A stretch of 64,000 nt of DNA from Ilyonectria destructans (taxonomy: Eukaryota; Ascomycota; Sordariomycetes; Hypocreales; Nectriaceae). Position 1 is the first letter of the stretch. Every line of letters starts with the position of its first letter. The translations under genes and the position numbers were made by a program. Under the pieces are notes generated by a model. That model searched no databases. It saw only the letters and a program-made list of their open reading frames with translations, and was not told where the DNA came from. The stretch spans positions 1,426,001 through 1,490,000 of the forward strand of contig JAHEWK010000008.1 in the NCBI GenBank assembly GCA_020740775.1. The letters run 5' to 3'. Below, one piece after another: positions 1-11,499 of this stretch.

Positions 1-1
1 A

Positions 2-274
2 ACCAATGCATTCGCAGCCTTGGCTGGCGGAACTGCGGCGGCTGATGCACCGAAGCTGGTGAAGAATGAGCTCATGGATGACGTGAAGAGAGCTATCCTC
101 CATAATTCGGCACTGTCCAAGGTCGGGATTGAAGATGTCATCTTTCAGCAGTTCCGAACCAACGCCTCGAGAACCGAGGTGAAGAACACGCTGGTGCACG
201 TGGCTGAGAGGCAAGGAAAAGGCCGACAGAAGACATGGGTGCTGAAGCCTGGCCACGAGATTACTTCATCTTGA
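2..274 (+). CDS. CAC1: CAF-1 large subunit (Cac1/p150-like), C-terminal part only
   Basis: The reading frame is already open at base 2 (first residues TNAFAALAGG) and ends at a TGA at 272-274, so only the last 90 residues of a longer gene are present. The segment from NELMDDVKRAI to KTWVLKPGHEI looks like the C-terminal winged-helix domain of the fungal chromatin assembly factor 1 large subunit. In that family the domain binds DNA and helps CAF-1 deposit H3-H4 behind replication forks in the nucleus. Recognition rests on the LMDDVKRAI...LSKVGIEDVI...VAERQGKGRQKTWVLKPG pattern and its terminal position. The N-terminal KER and ED regions lie outside the window. Family assignment is from memory, not a search. 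Confidence 0.68.
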   Translation, partial: TNAFAALAGGTAAADAPKLVKNELMDDVKRAILHNSALSKVGIEDVIFQQFRTNASRTEVKNTLVHVAERQGKGRQKTWVLKPGHEITSS

Positions 275-1095
275 TGAAGCAACGATATGGGACGGACGGA
301 ATGGAACCACTAGGGATTGATTGCTGTTTAGCGCCGGAGTGTCGGGGTTTTGATTTGAACGGGTTGCTTTATTAACGGAACTGAAGGGAACTGGGAGGGA
401 CGTAAGGGAATGCTTGCGGAGCTGTACATTTAGATTGCTGTCGACGGATGTCATGGGGTATCTTGGCACGCGATAGATATAAATACAACTCGGGGCCGTA
501 CTGCAATAGAGTATAGGCAGGCCAAGATATTACAATTTGTTATCATCATGAATGCCATGACTGTCATGACGTGTCTCTGATTTGATCTTCGTATTTGGCC
601 TGGGATTGACCATCCAATCCAATGCGCTAAATGGCATGTGCATATCCGTTGCAGTTTCTGAGTGGAGTGCCATGTCATCGGTGCTGGGTCTAGCTCGGCC
701 GGGATGGACGGAGCGGGCCCAATTTTGATGCCGGGGAACGCGCCCCCTGACGCCTCGACGCCTGCCAAACCCATTCTTGAACATTGCGTCGTCATTCCGA
801 CAAAACCAAAACAATTCAGCGCGAACCTCGACGGAAAAACCTGCCACATTTCACGATATTCACGGCGTCGAGCCATTGCCAATCGTACACCTTCCTCGGC
901 TTCCGGCTGTGCGTACCTGTTGCGTCATCCCTTACGCAGTCCCGTCCTGCATACCGCGCCACGGGCCTCCGTGATACCTCACCCAGCCCGCCGAGCCCAC
1001 CCGCAATGATAATTCGACTCCGATAACTTCACCTCGCGCGCTCTGTTACTGCTCTTCCCGCGTCCTTGGCTGCGCGACATGTGCGCTCGCCTAGC
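275..1095. other. Intergenic region with the promoter of the next gene
   Basis: About 820 bp between the CAF-1 stop and the next start. Short ORFs occur on both strands, but none resembles a protein family. The last 150 bp are C-rich and hold the likely transcription start of the downstream gene. Confidence 0.5.
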
Positions 1096-3684
1096 ATGGA
1101 CGATCCCTGGGGCTCCCCTTGGACCGCGGGAGACAACGCACCCCCGAAGATAGACTTCCCAGCGCCGCCGCCCAGCGCGCACTTCTCGGCCTCGGCCGAA
1201 CACAGCCCGCAACGCGTCTCGCCGGCCCGCACGCCGTGGGACGACGACGATGCCTGGGGCGGCTGGAACGAACCCGCCAGGGACAAGGACAGCCCGCGGT
1301 GGGGGAGGAGTCCGGGGCTGCGGCCCCAGGATGCTGGCGGCAGCGGCAGTGGCCCGGCGTCGAGGCTGCCGTCGCCTTCGCCGGATGCGTGGGGGCAGTT
1401 GGCCATGCTGGAGACGGCTCGGATGAGGAAGGACGAGAAGAATGGGGACTCGGCCATCAATCTCAGTGAGGGGGTGCGTCGTGAGGTGTCGCGTGACAGA
1501 TATCTAGCCCCGAAATCGATGTTCAACGACACCAAGGAGAGTGTGGAGGATATGGCGCAAAAGCCTCGCCCAAAGGCTTCCATTGAGAGCTTCAATGCGC
1601 CCGCCAACGAGGAGGAACCGCGTCCGAGCTCGCCAGACCTTCCACCTGGGCTAGCAATTCGCATCGACACTCAGGCCAAGACCTCGCGGCAACCGTCCTT
1701 GAAGGTTCAGAGTCTCGTGGAGATGTACGATGGGATAGCCAAACGAAGTCACAGCGCATCTCCCATCGACCCTGCTTTGAGGAAGACATCAAGCACTGCC
1801 TCGCCGGTCGAGGGACTAGTGATGGAACCTACAGAACCGGAGCCCGACTCACTCGATCTTGGGCCGATTATAGACCCGCCAAAGGCTTTCGAACAAGAAT
1901 TAAACGTGAAGGAGGCACTACCGTCGGTAGATCCAGTCCCTGTGGACGATCCGCCGCCTTTTAAAGAACCCCTGGTTACGGAGGATAGGCTGCATGTGGA
2001 AGACCCCGTACCTGTGGACGTGCCACTGACTGTGGAAGAGCCAGAAGAGTCACTGCCTGTGGTCGAGCTGGCTCAACCCAAATCAGCGTTGGAGGTCGCA
2101 ACGAGATCTCATGAGCTGAAAAGCGAGAGAGAACATCAGGAGGCTCAAAGCCAACTTGGTCTCCCTGAAACAACACATCATGAGATGCCCCAACAACCAA
2201 CACACACACGCCTGAAACCACCAAGCACACCCTACGCAATCGACATGACCAAGTTAGACGACCTCTTCTCATCCGTGGACACGTCGTTCCCCTCGCCAGA
2301 ACCCGTGCCGGACGTCATCATTGACGACACCTTTGCCTCAATTGAGGAGCGCAAGACGTGGTACCGCATTTCCCGCCCTGGTTCACTCCGGAAGCACAAT
2401 TTGGGTGACGACGAGAACTACGTGCGCATCAATTGGGGCACATCAACGCTGCGGGGCGAGGGCATTGTAATTGTGCGACGGTGGATGGAGGAAGACTCGA
2501 TTGCTGGACGGGTTGTGCTTGGTCGTCGAATGGGGGGCGCTACGTCTGGCAAGATCTTCAACTGGGACTCGTCTGCACCACCAGCGGAATTCTCAATTTC
2601 GGAGTTGTTCAGTCGGAAGAGCCATTCTAGGCATACGTCAACCAATTCGAAGGCCACCATCGCCTCGCCCACAACGCCTGCGTTCGGGTGGAGCAACGGC
2701 CCAGCAGCACCGCTGACGGTTGCCATCCCTCCTCCCGAGTCGCATGTGTCTCCTATCACTGAACAAAGCCCGACGGTGAAGACTTCTCCGTCACCGGTGG
2801 TACCAGCGATACAGCCTATCGCTCGGCCAAACTCAACTATCCAACCCATTGCGTCGCCGACATCTGCTCTAGCACAGCCTCCTAGTACGGCCAAGTCAGA
2901 TGACAGTCAATCTGAGGATGAGAACAGTGGCGATGAAGATGACGAGGATGATGACTGGGGTGAGATGGTTTCTTCGCCAACAGTGGATTCGAACGGGGGT
3001 TTCCCATCTCTCGCGGCGATTGTAGAGACTAAAACCGAGACGAATGGGGTTGATGTTTCCAGACCTTCAAGTGTTGTTCGGCCGTCGGGCGAGTTTGTCG
3101 GCTCCAGGTTGAAGCAGACAATGTCAGCAGCAGACTGGACTGATGTTCCTCGTTCATCGTTTGATGCTCCGCCTTCCCAAGGGCTAATCCCCAACAGCCA
3201 GTCCAAGTCGTCAACCACGAGTTGGACCGACACGAACCGCATTTCCATCGATATTCCAGCTTCCCAAGGATTCCTCCCCGCTAGCTATTCCAAGTCATCG
3301 AGGACGAGTTGGACCGGCCTGGCACGATCCTCCCTAGACGGTGCCCAGTCTGAGGAGTTTATTCCCAATAAAGTAAGGCCACCACTCAAGGACCAAAGCA
3401 GGCCAAGTTCATGGGCCTTCGGGAATGTGGATTTCCGCGATGGTGCCCCCAACCCAGTCCGGCCGATCAAGGACCTCCCTCTCTCTACACGAAAAGCTCT
3501 GACACTGTTATCCAAAGCTTCAGACGCCCCGGAACTCGAATTTCCTACAGAGCATGCCTCTCCTGTCACCACCTCCCGCGGTTCACCGCAGCCCCAGACG
3601 CCATCAATAGATAACTCCGAAGACGACGAAACCGTCGCGAACATTCTCCGAGATCTCCCAGATCTATCATACATGTTACGATAA
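1096..3684 (+). CDS. Conserved fungal protein of unknown function, long and largely disordered
   Basis: A single uninterrupted frame of 862 residues starting at the ATG that gives MDDPWGSPW. The frame extends 10 codons further upstream but only to a TTG. The protein is rich in Ser, Pro, Asp and Glu. One compact, aromatic-rich segment around residues 410-510 (RKTWYRISRPGSLRKHN ... RGEGIVIVRRWMEED) looks folded. Acidic patches carry Trp-Gly motifs: DDDDAWGGW near residue 50 and DDDWGEM near residue 620. Three repeats of a TSWTDTNRxSxD-like unit lie around residues 680-760. I do not recognise a named family. Acidic DDW-G motifs resemble clathrin-adaptor ear ligands, which would suggest membrane traffic, but that is inference. 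Confidence 0.85.
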   Translation: MDDPWGSPWTAGDNAPPKIDFPAPPPSAHFSASAEHSPQRVSPARTPWDDDDAWGGWNEPARDKDSPRWGRSPGLRPQDAGGSGSGPASRLPSPSPDAWGQLAMLETARMRKDEKNGDSAINLSEGVRREVSRDRYLAPKSMFNDTKESVEDMAQKPRPKASIESFNAPANEEEPRPSSPDLPPGLAIRIDTQAKTSRQPSLKVQSLVEMYDGIAKRSHSASPIDPALRKTSSTASPVEGLVMEPTEPEPDSLDLGPIIDPPKAFEQELNVKEALPSVDPVPVDDPPPFKEPLVTEDRLHVEDPVPVDVPLTVEEPEESLPVVELAQPKSALEVATRSHELKSEREHQEAQSQLGLPETTHHEMPQQPTHTRLKPPSTPYAIDMTKLDDLFSSVDTSFPSPEPVPDVIIDDTFASIEERKTWYRISRPGSLRKHNLGDDENYVRINWGTSTLRGEGIVIVRRWMEEDSIAGRVVLGRRMGGATSGKIFNWDSSAPPAEFSISELFSRKSHSRHTSTNSKATIASPTTPAFGWSNGPAAPLTVAIPPPESHVSPITEQSPTVKTSPSPVVPAIQPIARPNSTIQPIASPTSALAQPPSTAKSDDSQSEDENSGDEDDEDDDWGEMVSSPTVDSNGGFPSLAAIVETKTETNGVDVSRPSSVVRPSGEFVGSRLKQTMSAADWTDVPRSSFDAPPSQGLIPNSQSKSSTTSWTDTNRISIDIPASQGFLPASYSKSSRTSWTGLARSSLDGAQSEEFIPNKVRPPLKDQSRPSSWAFGNVDFRDGAPNPVRPIKDLPLSTRKALTLLSKASDAPELEFPTEHASPVTTSRGSPQPQTPSIDNSEDDETVANILRDLPDLSYMLR

Positions 3685-5825
3685 TACGAAGCTGCGTTTT
3701 GACGACACGGGGCCACGAGAAGGGCCAAGCCAGGGGCGTTGAAGCATGGTCGAAACGAGCACACACGACCGGTGATGAAAGTTGGATATACGATTTCTTG
3801 CATAGCTATCGATGAGGGATTGGAGATCATGTACATTTAACCATCAGTGGCGTTTTTCTTTGGTGTTTGTGTAACGCTAAGCGTTTGTAGTACCACAAGA
3901 GAAACTTGGGTGTCCCAAGCAAAAGTTAACCTGCTTATTGAGGACTCTTTGCTGAGCCAAGATGATATCATGTTTGCTGTTTTAAGATGCCCACGTCACT
4001 GTCCGTTTAGTTTGAAACTCAACAAGGACAACGTTGATAGGCCATCCATCGCAAATTCCAGGCTCTTGAGCCATTGAACCACCCGATGCTCCAGCTTGCG
4101 CATTGGACTAACGGTACGAAAATCTTGGGTATGTTGTTGAGTGCGCAGGTTCAGGGTAGCGCGATACTTGCAACAGCATTATAGCGGCAGGAGGCCCAAC
4201 AGGCAAAGTATTTCACACCCTCCAAGGAAGAAGGAACAAATATTCGAGGAACAGGAGCTCAGGAAGACATATATAAAAGAAGAGTTTGAAGAATGATTGC
4301 AGGATAGAAAGACGCGAGAGCATGCGATGCGTGTTGTCATTAGTAGCTTACATTCATCCCAACATATTATAAGAGAATCCATCATCTCATTCATGCGATA
4401 CAAGTCAAATGTGACATGTGTGCCAATTTAGATGCAATTTTTTGTACGGGTATGTATTGTGGGCGTGTATCCCTCTCGAATATTAAATAATAATCAGGTG
4501 TTATGTTACTCTTCGGTATTGGGGTTGCCATGAGTTTCAAGATTGCTCCCATAGAAATAAATCAGGCGAGGCGAGCCTGGTGACCTATCTCAGTTCATTA
4601 CTGTAGTTAACCTATTAGCTGCATCTAGTAACTTCACTTGCTCTCCAGTTCAATTGCAATCTGGCAGAGTTGGAAAATGTCGCTGGGGTTGCTAGGTTCC
4701 AGAACATAATCAGGCAACAGAATATGCTAATGGGGCAGTCTTGCTGATATGTTCTACTTTCTCCCTGCTCGCAGTTAACGATGTCGAGACTAAGTTCATC
4801 TTTACTGCTGCATCGAGGGCAATGGCGAAGAATTAATTGGACAGTGCACATTCCTTTTGGCCAGCAGTGTTACCCAAATATATTTGGTATCCATTGTTGA
4901 AACGGCTGTAGCTAGTTGGAGCGACGGGCGGCGGGGAGGTACCAATCCGAGGCATAGCCCAGGTTTGTGTCATATAATAGTTTTCATGCGCTGATGTACC
5001 AAGGGTTTTAATTCTGGTTTGGGTCTGCCCGTTTCAACTGTTTGAAGGGCTGTTTTCCGGATGATGACTTCGTTCTTATGCACAAGTCTATGTTCTGTCC
5101 AGTCAACCATTGGATAGCCTTGCTTTTTGGTGATCCATGCTTCTCAAATTGATACCGGCGCCATCTAAAACCTGATACAGCTGCCAACCTAACTCTATAT
5201 TCATTAAATCAACTTCAGACCAACGTTGATACATCGACCGCAACTAATCCACTGCCTAGACTACTCTATCAGGGCCAAGCGGCCCGACGCTGACCTGGGA
5301 CTCATTTTCACTCACCGCATTCCCGATAACCTGGTTGTTTTGTAGAAAAGGGTGCGTGTGGGCTCAACGAAATGTACGGGGTGTCCAACTTCTCACATAA
5401 AATTGAGCCAAGACTGCATTGTGATGGCACCTTGTGTGTTCCTGGCACACTTGCTGAATGGTTACAACAGCGAAGAGTGATACGTTAGTTACCAGAGCCA
5501 TCATAAGTAGTTTAAACCCACGGAATCTTCAATGTCGAGGCTCAGACCCTCAGATGGGAACTAACATATCAGTCGTTAATTATACCGAACATGCCTTGGT
5601 AATCAATCACAAAAGTTATCACAGTCCAGTACGTGCAATTACGGGACAAGCGTTGGCAAGCGTCGATATTATTGGAAAGTATATACATGTTCCGTTAGGT
5701 AATACCGACCAGGTCTCATATACATTCCATAACTTGGGCGGATCTCATAAAGTTAGTAGTCTAAATAGAAATTAATCTATGGCCGGAGCGGCTTGAAGAA
5801 AATACACAACATTAGTATGGGCGAT
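3685..5825. other. Gene-free AT-rich intergenic region
   Basis: About 2.1 kb between convergent genes. It is AT-rich with only short ORFs, the longest about 105 codons at 5458-5775, and none resembles a known family. No repeat structure, tRNA or transposon motif was seen. Confidence 0.5.
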
Positions 5826-7018
5826 CTAGAATTTGCGTGACTCCCACTCCGTAGCAGCCCCCAAGAAGGGACCGATTCCACGGAGGTCGTTCTGCACGAG
5901 GCCAATGCTTGAGTAGTACTATCACATGTTAGTATTGTTAAGTCAAGATATGTGACTAGTTTGAAACTTACTGTGAAGGTGGCGTTGCTTCCCAGGCTTC
6001 CAACTTCCACGGTACCCTCCCAGTTGATAGTGCCATCAGCGTTGGAGGAGATGAACTTGTCCACAAGGCTCTTGTAGGCCTTCTTGGCAGTACTGGCATA
6101 GGTCTTCTTGTCAAGAATTCCCTGGTTCAGGCCCTGGAGGAAGCCAAAGGTGAACATGGCACTGGCACTGCTCTCGATGTAGTTGCCATCGACGTCCTCG
6201 TACTGCCTGTCCATAATGTTCCACCAGCCGCCAGTCTCGTCCTGGTGGTTCTTGAGGCCCTGAGCTTGGCCCTTGAAGTACTTGATGAACCTGGCACGGG
6301 CAGGGTGGCTCTTGGGGAAGAGGTTGATGACTTCCAGCAGCGCCATGAAGTACCAACCATCAGCGCGCGCCCACACCAGAGGGGCAGCTCCAGTGACGGG
6401 GTCGGCCCAGACAGCCACCTTGCTCTCGTCGTATCCGTGCACCAACAAGTTGTTGGCCTTGCGAGTCCACTTGTCGATGTTGTCGAATTGCAGGGCAATA
6501 TCAGCCCAAGCCGATTCGTTCTTCGGCTGGAAAAGCGAGACATACTTGGCGTAGAATGTATCTGCCATGTAGATTCCGTCCAGCCACATCTGGTTGGGGT
6601 AGGTAGGGTCACGGTGCCAGAGTCCACCGGTTGGCGTTCGGGGATGCGAATCCAGGAGAACCTTGATATCATCTGCGGCAACCTTGAACTTCTCTTCTCC
6701 CGTCTCCTCGTACCACCAGAGCAGGTTGTTTCCAAGTCGGTAGTTATCAAGCGAGTGCTTGGTGTAGATGTAGCTGGCAATGGTGCCATTTTCAGCCACC
6801 AGATCGTCGACCTGGTCACGATAGAAGTTGTAAACAGTCTTGTTGCCCGTGAGTTCGTAAACGTTCTCTAGGGATGTGTAGAAGGTGGCCTGGCTGTAAT
6901 GAAAAGATGGGGTAACACCGCGACGAATCTGAGAGTCGGTCAACCACCGCGCGTAGGACGCACTGCTCAAAGGCGTAGCAGATGCGCTGGCGGCTAGTAG
7001 GACGAGGGAAGACTTCAT
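5826..7018 (-). CDS. Secreted GH105 unsaturated rhamnogalacturonyl hydrolase
   Basis: Two exons, 7018..5972 and 5918..5826, joined across a 53-nt GTAAGT...TAG intron, give 379 residues. The start was chosen at MKSSLVLLAASASA because a signal peptide begins there. An ATG 12 codons upstream would bury it. The body is an (alpha/alpha)6-barrel-type sequence. The NQMWLDGIYMADTF motif carries the expected catalytic acid at D147 (by analogy with YteR Asp143). LWHRD at about 133-137 and WARADGWYFMALLEVI further on are family-typical. The second exon supplies SIGLVQNDLRGIGPFLGAATEW, which restores the family's usual C-terminus. GH105 enzymes release the unsaturated galacturonyl residue from the non-reducing end of pectin lyase products. 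It likely works outside the cell in pectin breakdown. Confidence 0.9.
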
Positions 7019-9627
7019 GATGACGGCTGTGGAAATCGGAATCAGGTTGAACAAGATGATTGAGTCCGAAGTGAAATCACAATGGAGCAGCTGCTGGAGG
7101 TTTAATACAAAATGTCACCCGGGCAGTTTATTTACCTACTTTTATTTAGGCTTTTCCGAGTTTCAGGGGAAATTTACGAGGGAACCATCAGCCCACCCTA
7201 AATGCGACGCTACCTCACATATGAAAAACAACTCAATAGCATCCGGAGCTCAAATGGCAGGGCAAACAACGCGAGCTGCAGGACTACATCTAATTTGGCC
7301 TGAAACAAGGACATCCGCATGCCTCCGAGTTGTGGAAGAACACGGTCCGACTCGGATCAGGGGGAATGGCAGCTCTGTGGAGCTCGAGCTCGGGGGCGGG
7401 TGCAGGGATCTAGGAGTTGGACCAACACATGCCGGAGGATTGCCAGTTCTGTGCGTTGACCCCAGTCGATTTTTTCTATGGACTTATGTGTCCGATCTGG
7501 GTGACGTGGTGTTTTATTAGAGCTGTGGTTAATTTCTCGGCGTCTCTGTTCAACGATATTCGCCTTAGGAAGTGCTCGATGCGCGCAAATCACCAACCCC
7601 TCCCTTCAAAGTCGCATCAGAGACCAGAACGCAGTCTTCGAAAAGGGCTACTTTTGGCCGGAGCTCAACCTAATTGATACCCTCAGGCCTAATACGGACA
7701 TCTTACACGAACAGAGCTAAATCCGAGTGGGTGGCGTGTCAAAAGACACAGCAAAGCTAACCGCAATAAAAGAACTAACGCCAAGTCGCTGCGGAATAAT
7801 TTAGGCTGTTCAAGCTTCTGACATCATTTCTCCGCAAATTAGCGACCTAGATACAAGCATACTTATAGAGTTATACTTTCACTACCGTTAAGTGTGTGTA
7901 TTCTAGAACATGAATGCGCTCAAAAGCAATGCTCTGCTGTCAATCATTTTTATACTATCACCCAACCTAGATCGGCGTTACTACGTTATTTTACGCGGGA
8001 TGCTATCACGTAGTACTCAAGAAAGATGGTGACCAGGGTGGCTAGGTAGAGCCTCAAATTAATAGTTCATCCGATCTCTCCCCAGCCATGACGCAAGTCT
8101 CGCCATGGTCACATTGGACTGCCCTGTCCCGTCTCTGCTCTTGCGAAGAGCCAAACGATCGCGTGGGATCGCGTGGGAGTTGCACGGCAAAATACCATTC
8201 ATTGGTGGAACAACTCCAGGATTGAGGTATGGTTCAAGGCTAAACACTAAACACTAAACACCGGCCACATTGTACAAGGGGTACGATCTGCAGATTTCCG
8301 GCAACTGTAAAATTGGGTTGACCAGGGATGTTGCTCGACTACTGCGCTGTACGTACGACGCCGCGCGGTGAGGGCTTTTTATGGATCGCGCACCTTCCTA
8401 ATAAGTCTGTCTAATTGGACGACGTGCCTAAATGAGGTTGCATTGATGGTGCCTCGGAAAAGGCCTCTCTCCGCTCCGCCTCTTCCGAAGCTCAGTCGGC
8501 CGAATAATTATCCTACGACCCTAGGCCTTAATACACGATCGCGTAAATAATACGAATACTTTTTTATCACCCTTCACCGACTAGAATCATCCGATTGATG
8601 GTCAACACTGAGAGGTAGGGCTACCATTAGGTAGGTTCTCGATACGGAGTTTTTTAAGTTAAGATACATTGTGAATGTTAATGGCATTGAGATGCAATGT
8701 CGAAGTATCTTGCCAGGATTCGTCATATCCTCGCACGTAAGATATGTCCCGTGATATACTTGTTTCATGCCGTGCCCAGTAGGTGTTTGCAGCGCCGAAG
8801 TACTGGCCCAGCATTCACGTCAATGGTAGGGTTCGATGTGCAGGTATCATTTTCTGCAGTACCATCATTGCGCGGATAAATGTGCTGCTTATCCGATAGT
8901 ATTATTTGGAATCAAACCACCATTCTCCCTCTTTACCATAGGCGTAGATGAATTAGAGCTAAAACTTTAAAATGCTTAGACATTACTAACGCCGTTCTTA
9001 TCACAGCCCTTGTACTCAGACTTTCTCTTCCAATCGCGAATTTCCACATTAATTCATTCCTCACGGGGTTGAATTTCTACCTTGCCAGACTTATCTTAAA
9101 GCGTGCCGTCCTCATCAAAGCTCAGTAGCTGGAGTTCCCAGGTGACAAACGTGGTGAATAACGGATCGTGATGTAAGACTGAGGTAGTATAATAAGGTGG
9201 TCAAAAAGCATCACCAGCCTGGTGTCGAGAATTGAGCAAGCCGCACCACTAACGGCGTTGGGGACCTCATTATTGCGGTGTTTATAAATGTATTTATGGT
9301 TAACATAAGTATCCAAGAAGGTCGATTGGATCCTGAGGATGTACACGAGGTCACTGCGCTACCACCCTAGAAGAGTGTAAGTCTTGGGGTGCCTTCAGAT
9401 CCTCTGTTGTCATTTGGGACTTCAATTCTGGGTTCCCGTAGGTCTGAATACACTCGAGTCTATTGCAGATGGGTCAGTTACTCGGGAACATCCCGACAAT
9501 TTAGCCAATCCCCTTTCTAGCCTCGAGATGCATTTCGTTCTAGGCTAAGATCACAACGAGTATAGAGCAACGGATCTATTAGGTATAAATACTCAAAATG
9601 TATGAAACACGCACAGAGCTGCGTTGA
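7019..9627. other. Gene-free intergenic region
   Basis: About 2.6 kb, including the promoter of the GH105 gene at its left edge and the 3' side of the AflR-like gene at its right edge. It is AT-rich, with short ORFs only and no family match. No intact mobile element was seen. Confidence 0.5.
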
Positions 9628-10881
9628 TTAGGAATCAAGATCCTCATTCAGCGCACTCAGCCTCGACCTCAAGATTCTGACTATCTTTGAATGCTCACTT
9701 CGGAGCCACGCTCCCAGATACGAGCACAAACCAGCCACACCACTAGCACACGATTCGCTAGAGTCCTGTGAGGTGAAGAGGTCAATCAAGTTTGCTGCCT
9801 TCTTGAGTTCACTCAAGACCAGCTGGTTTCTGAAGGCGGCCTGCAAACTCTGGTCCTCGATACTGAATGTCCCTATCGAAAGAGGCACGTCTGTGACGGC
9901 AAAGCCGGTGGATTGAGGAAACGTCGGCTGACTCGTCGCACCTGTTCCAGCTGCTGTCCCGGGTGAGGACGAGGATGAACTGTGAGAGGTTGATGAATCG
10001 GCCAATGTTGATGTCCCAGGACCCCAAGAATTGTTTTCAGTCCACCCCGCCGCCTGCTGGTACCATATCAATATGCGGGAAATAATGGAAGCATGAACCA
10101 TGACCCGATGCCCGGACTTGGCGCAGGGGCATTTCAGAACCCGGCTAAGGCGGTTGATGGCAGTTTTAGTGAAATGAAGCACGTGGTCAAATTGCGTCGA
10201 GACCGTAACCGAGTTTGCTACTGGTGCGTGGAGAGTAGGACTGGGACAGATCAAGTCCGCCAGGATCTCGTATGACTCCCGAGGGCAGCTGTGGGACTCG
10301 TGGCTATTGGACCTCGCCCTAGTGCTGCCGACGGGTTCTAATGCGGAAGCCGAGGGACGAATGTCTGGAGCGGAAGCTGTTGGTATGCAGGGAATATCTA
10401 GACCTGCACCCAATAGGTCGAGTTGAGGCCACTCATCAAAGGACATTGGCATAAACAGAGCCGGGCCAATCTGTTTCTGCTCATCGATGTTGAATGTAGG
10501 ACTGATCCCGGAAGGCATTGGTAGCACGTCGGTTACCATGTCTGAGAAATTGAGGTGCTCGGGTTCGTTGATACTTTGAGGCTGCCCGAACCCCATAGTG
10601 ATATGGTTATCGCAAGTCCCGGGAGTCCATATCGCACGCTTCTTCTGGGACAAGCCAGTACTCGCGTCGAGTTTGGCACCAGGCCGCTTCCGCGATGGTT
10701 TACCGAATTGGCGAGACCTTCCATAGACGCAAGTCAGGTTAAGTGCAATACAACGAGCGCATTCGGGCTGACCGCGATCACATTTGACCTTTGCAGTCCC
10801 ACAACCATTGCAAGAGGATCGCAGCTTCGGGACTTCGGGCCCCGGGCGTGGGGCCGTAGTGGGTGTCGGAGATGTAGGCAT
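9628..10881 (-). CDS. AflR-type Zn(II)2Cys6 transcription factor
   Basis: An uninterrupted 417-residue frame. Residues 24-51 form a perfect C-X2-C-X6-C-X6-C-X2-C-X6-C binuclear zinc cluster (C24, C27, C34, C41, C44, C51), followed by a basic linker with GKPSRKRPG. The cluster text (SCNGCGTAKVKCDRGQPECARC) and the C-terminal half (FDHVLHFTKTAINRLSRVLKCPC, then ELKKAANLIDLF) match the architecture of the aflatoxin-type regulator family. Such proteins are nuclear, pathway-specific activators of secondary-metabolite clusters and bind TCG-N5-CGR. It is divergent from the NmrA-like gene across 618 bp holding a matching palindrome. Length is close to family norm and nothing looks truncated. The target genes are inferred only. 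Confidence 0.88.
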   Translation of the reverse strand: MPTSPTPTTAPRPGPEVPKLRSSCNGCGTAKVKCDRGQPECARCIALNLTCVYGRSRQFGKPSRKRPGAKLDASTGLSQKKRAIWTPGTCDNHITMGFGQPQSINEPEHLNFSDMVTDVLPMPSGISPTFNIDEQKQIGPALFMPMSFDEWPQLDLLGAGLDIPCIPTASAPDIRPSASALEPVGSTRARSNSHESHSCPRESYEILADLICPSPTLHAPVANSVTVSTQFDHVLHFTKTAINRLSRVLKCPCAKSGHRVMVHASIISRILIWYQQAAGWTENNSWGPGTSTLADSSTSHSSSSSSPGTAAGTGATSQPTFPQSTGFAVTDVPLSIGTFSIEDQSLQAAFRNQLVLSELKKAANLIDLFTSQDSSESCASGVAGLCSYLGAWLRSEHSKIVRILRSRLSALNEDLDS

Positions 10882-11499
10882 TGCTCAAACTGCCTGCGTA
10901 CAAGAGAAGTGAAGAAATGCCGATGGGGGGTATCCGACGCAGAGTCCTTGTACGTAAAGTCTTTGCTAGCCGTCTTGGTTGGCTGAAATATTCAAGGGTG
11001 TCGCCGCAATCACTTATAAGCAACGTGTAGCAGTCCCATAGTACTGCAAATGGTGTCTACGGTTCAGGAGGTGACGCTGACATGGCAAAAAGTGGTGGTT
11101 GAGGGTCACGTGCAACTCTTCTCTGGCTATGAATGAGACGACACCCCGCCTGTGGCACACCCCTGAATTCCTTCCTATGGTTGGTCTAAAAGACTTGGGA
11201 AATGGCGGCTTATCGAAAGTCCTTGGTAACGGGTATCTTAGTCCTAGCCGCCCAAATTGTACCTATTCCCCTGTCCGCGCCTGAGCCACCTGGAGCTTTC
11301 GGGGACCGAAAGTCGATCCGTATTGGCTGAACGGTAGGCGAGCTACCCTGTATAAGCCCTCACTAGCATCGCTTGGCTCGATGGATCAAGGGTCATATAT
11401 AAGTATATAATGGCATGAGAATAACGGTAATTGATTTTAGAGACAAAATTCACTAAAAGTCTCTGCATCTTAACGAAAGAAAGCTTTGCACGAACGACA
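10882..11499. promoter_or_regulatory. Divergent promoter of the AflR-like and NmrA-like genes
   Basis: A 618-bp shared upstream region. It carries a 17-bp palindrome at 11296-11312 that contains TCG-N5-CGA, the AflR recognition consensus, and a TCACGTG E-box at 11106-11112. Divergent arrangement of a regulator with a tailoring-type oxidoreductase is common in fungal metabolite clusters. Function of either site is not shown. Confidence 0.6.
11296..11312. promoter_or_regulatory. Palindrome matching the AflR binding consensus
   Basis: CTTTCGG-GGA-CCGAAAG is a perfect 7-bp inverted repeat with a 3-bp spacer. Its core TCGGGGACCGA at 11299-11309 fits TCG-N5-CGR. It lies about 190 bp upstream of the NmrA-like start and 415 bp upstream of the AflR-like start, so it could serve either gene. 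Confidence 0.55.
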
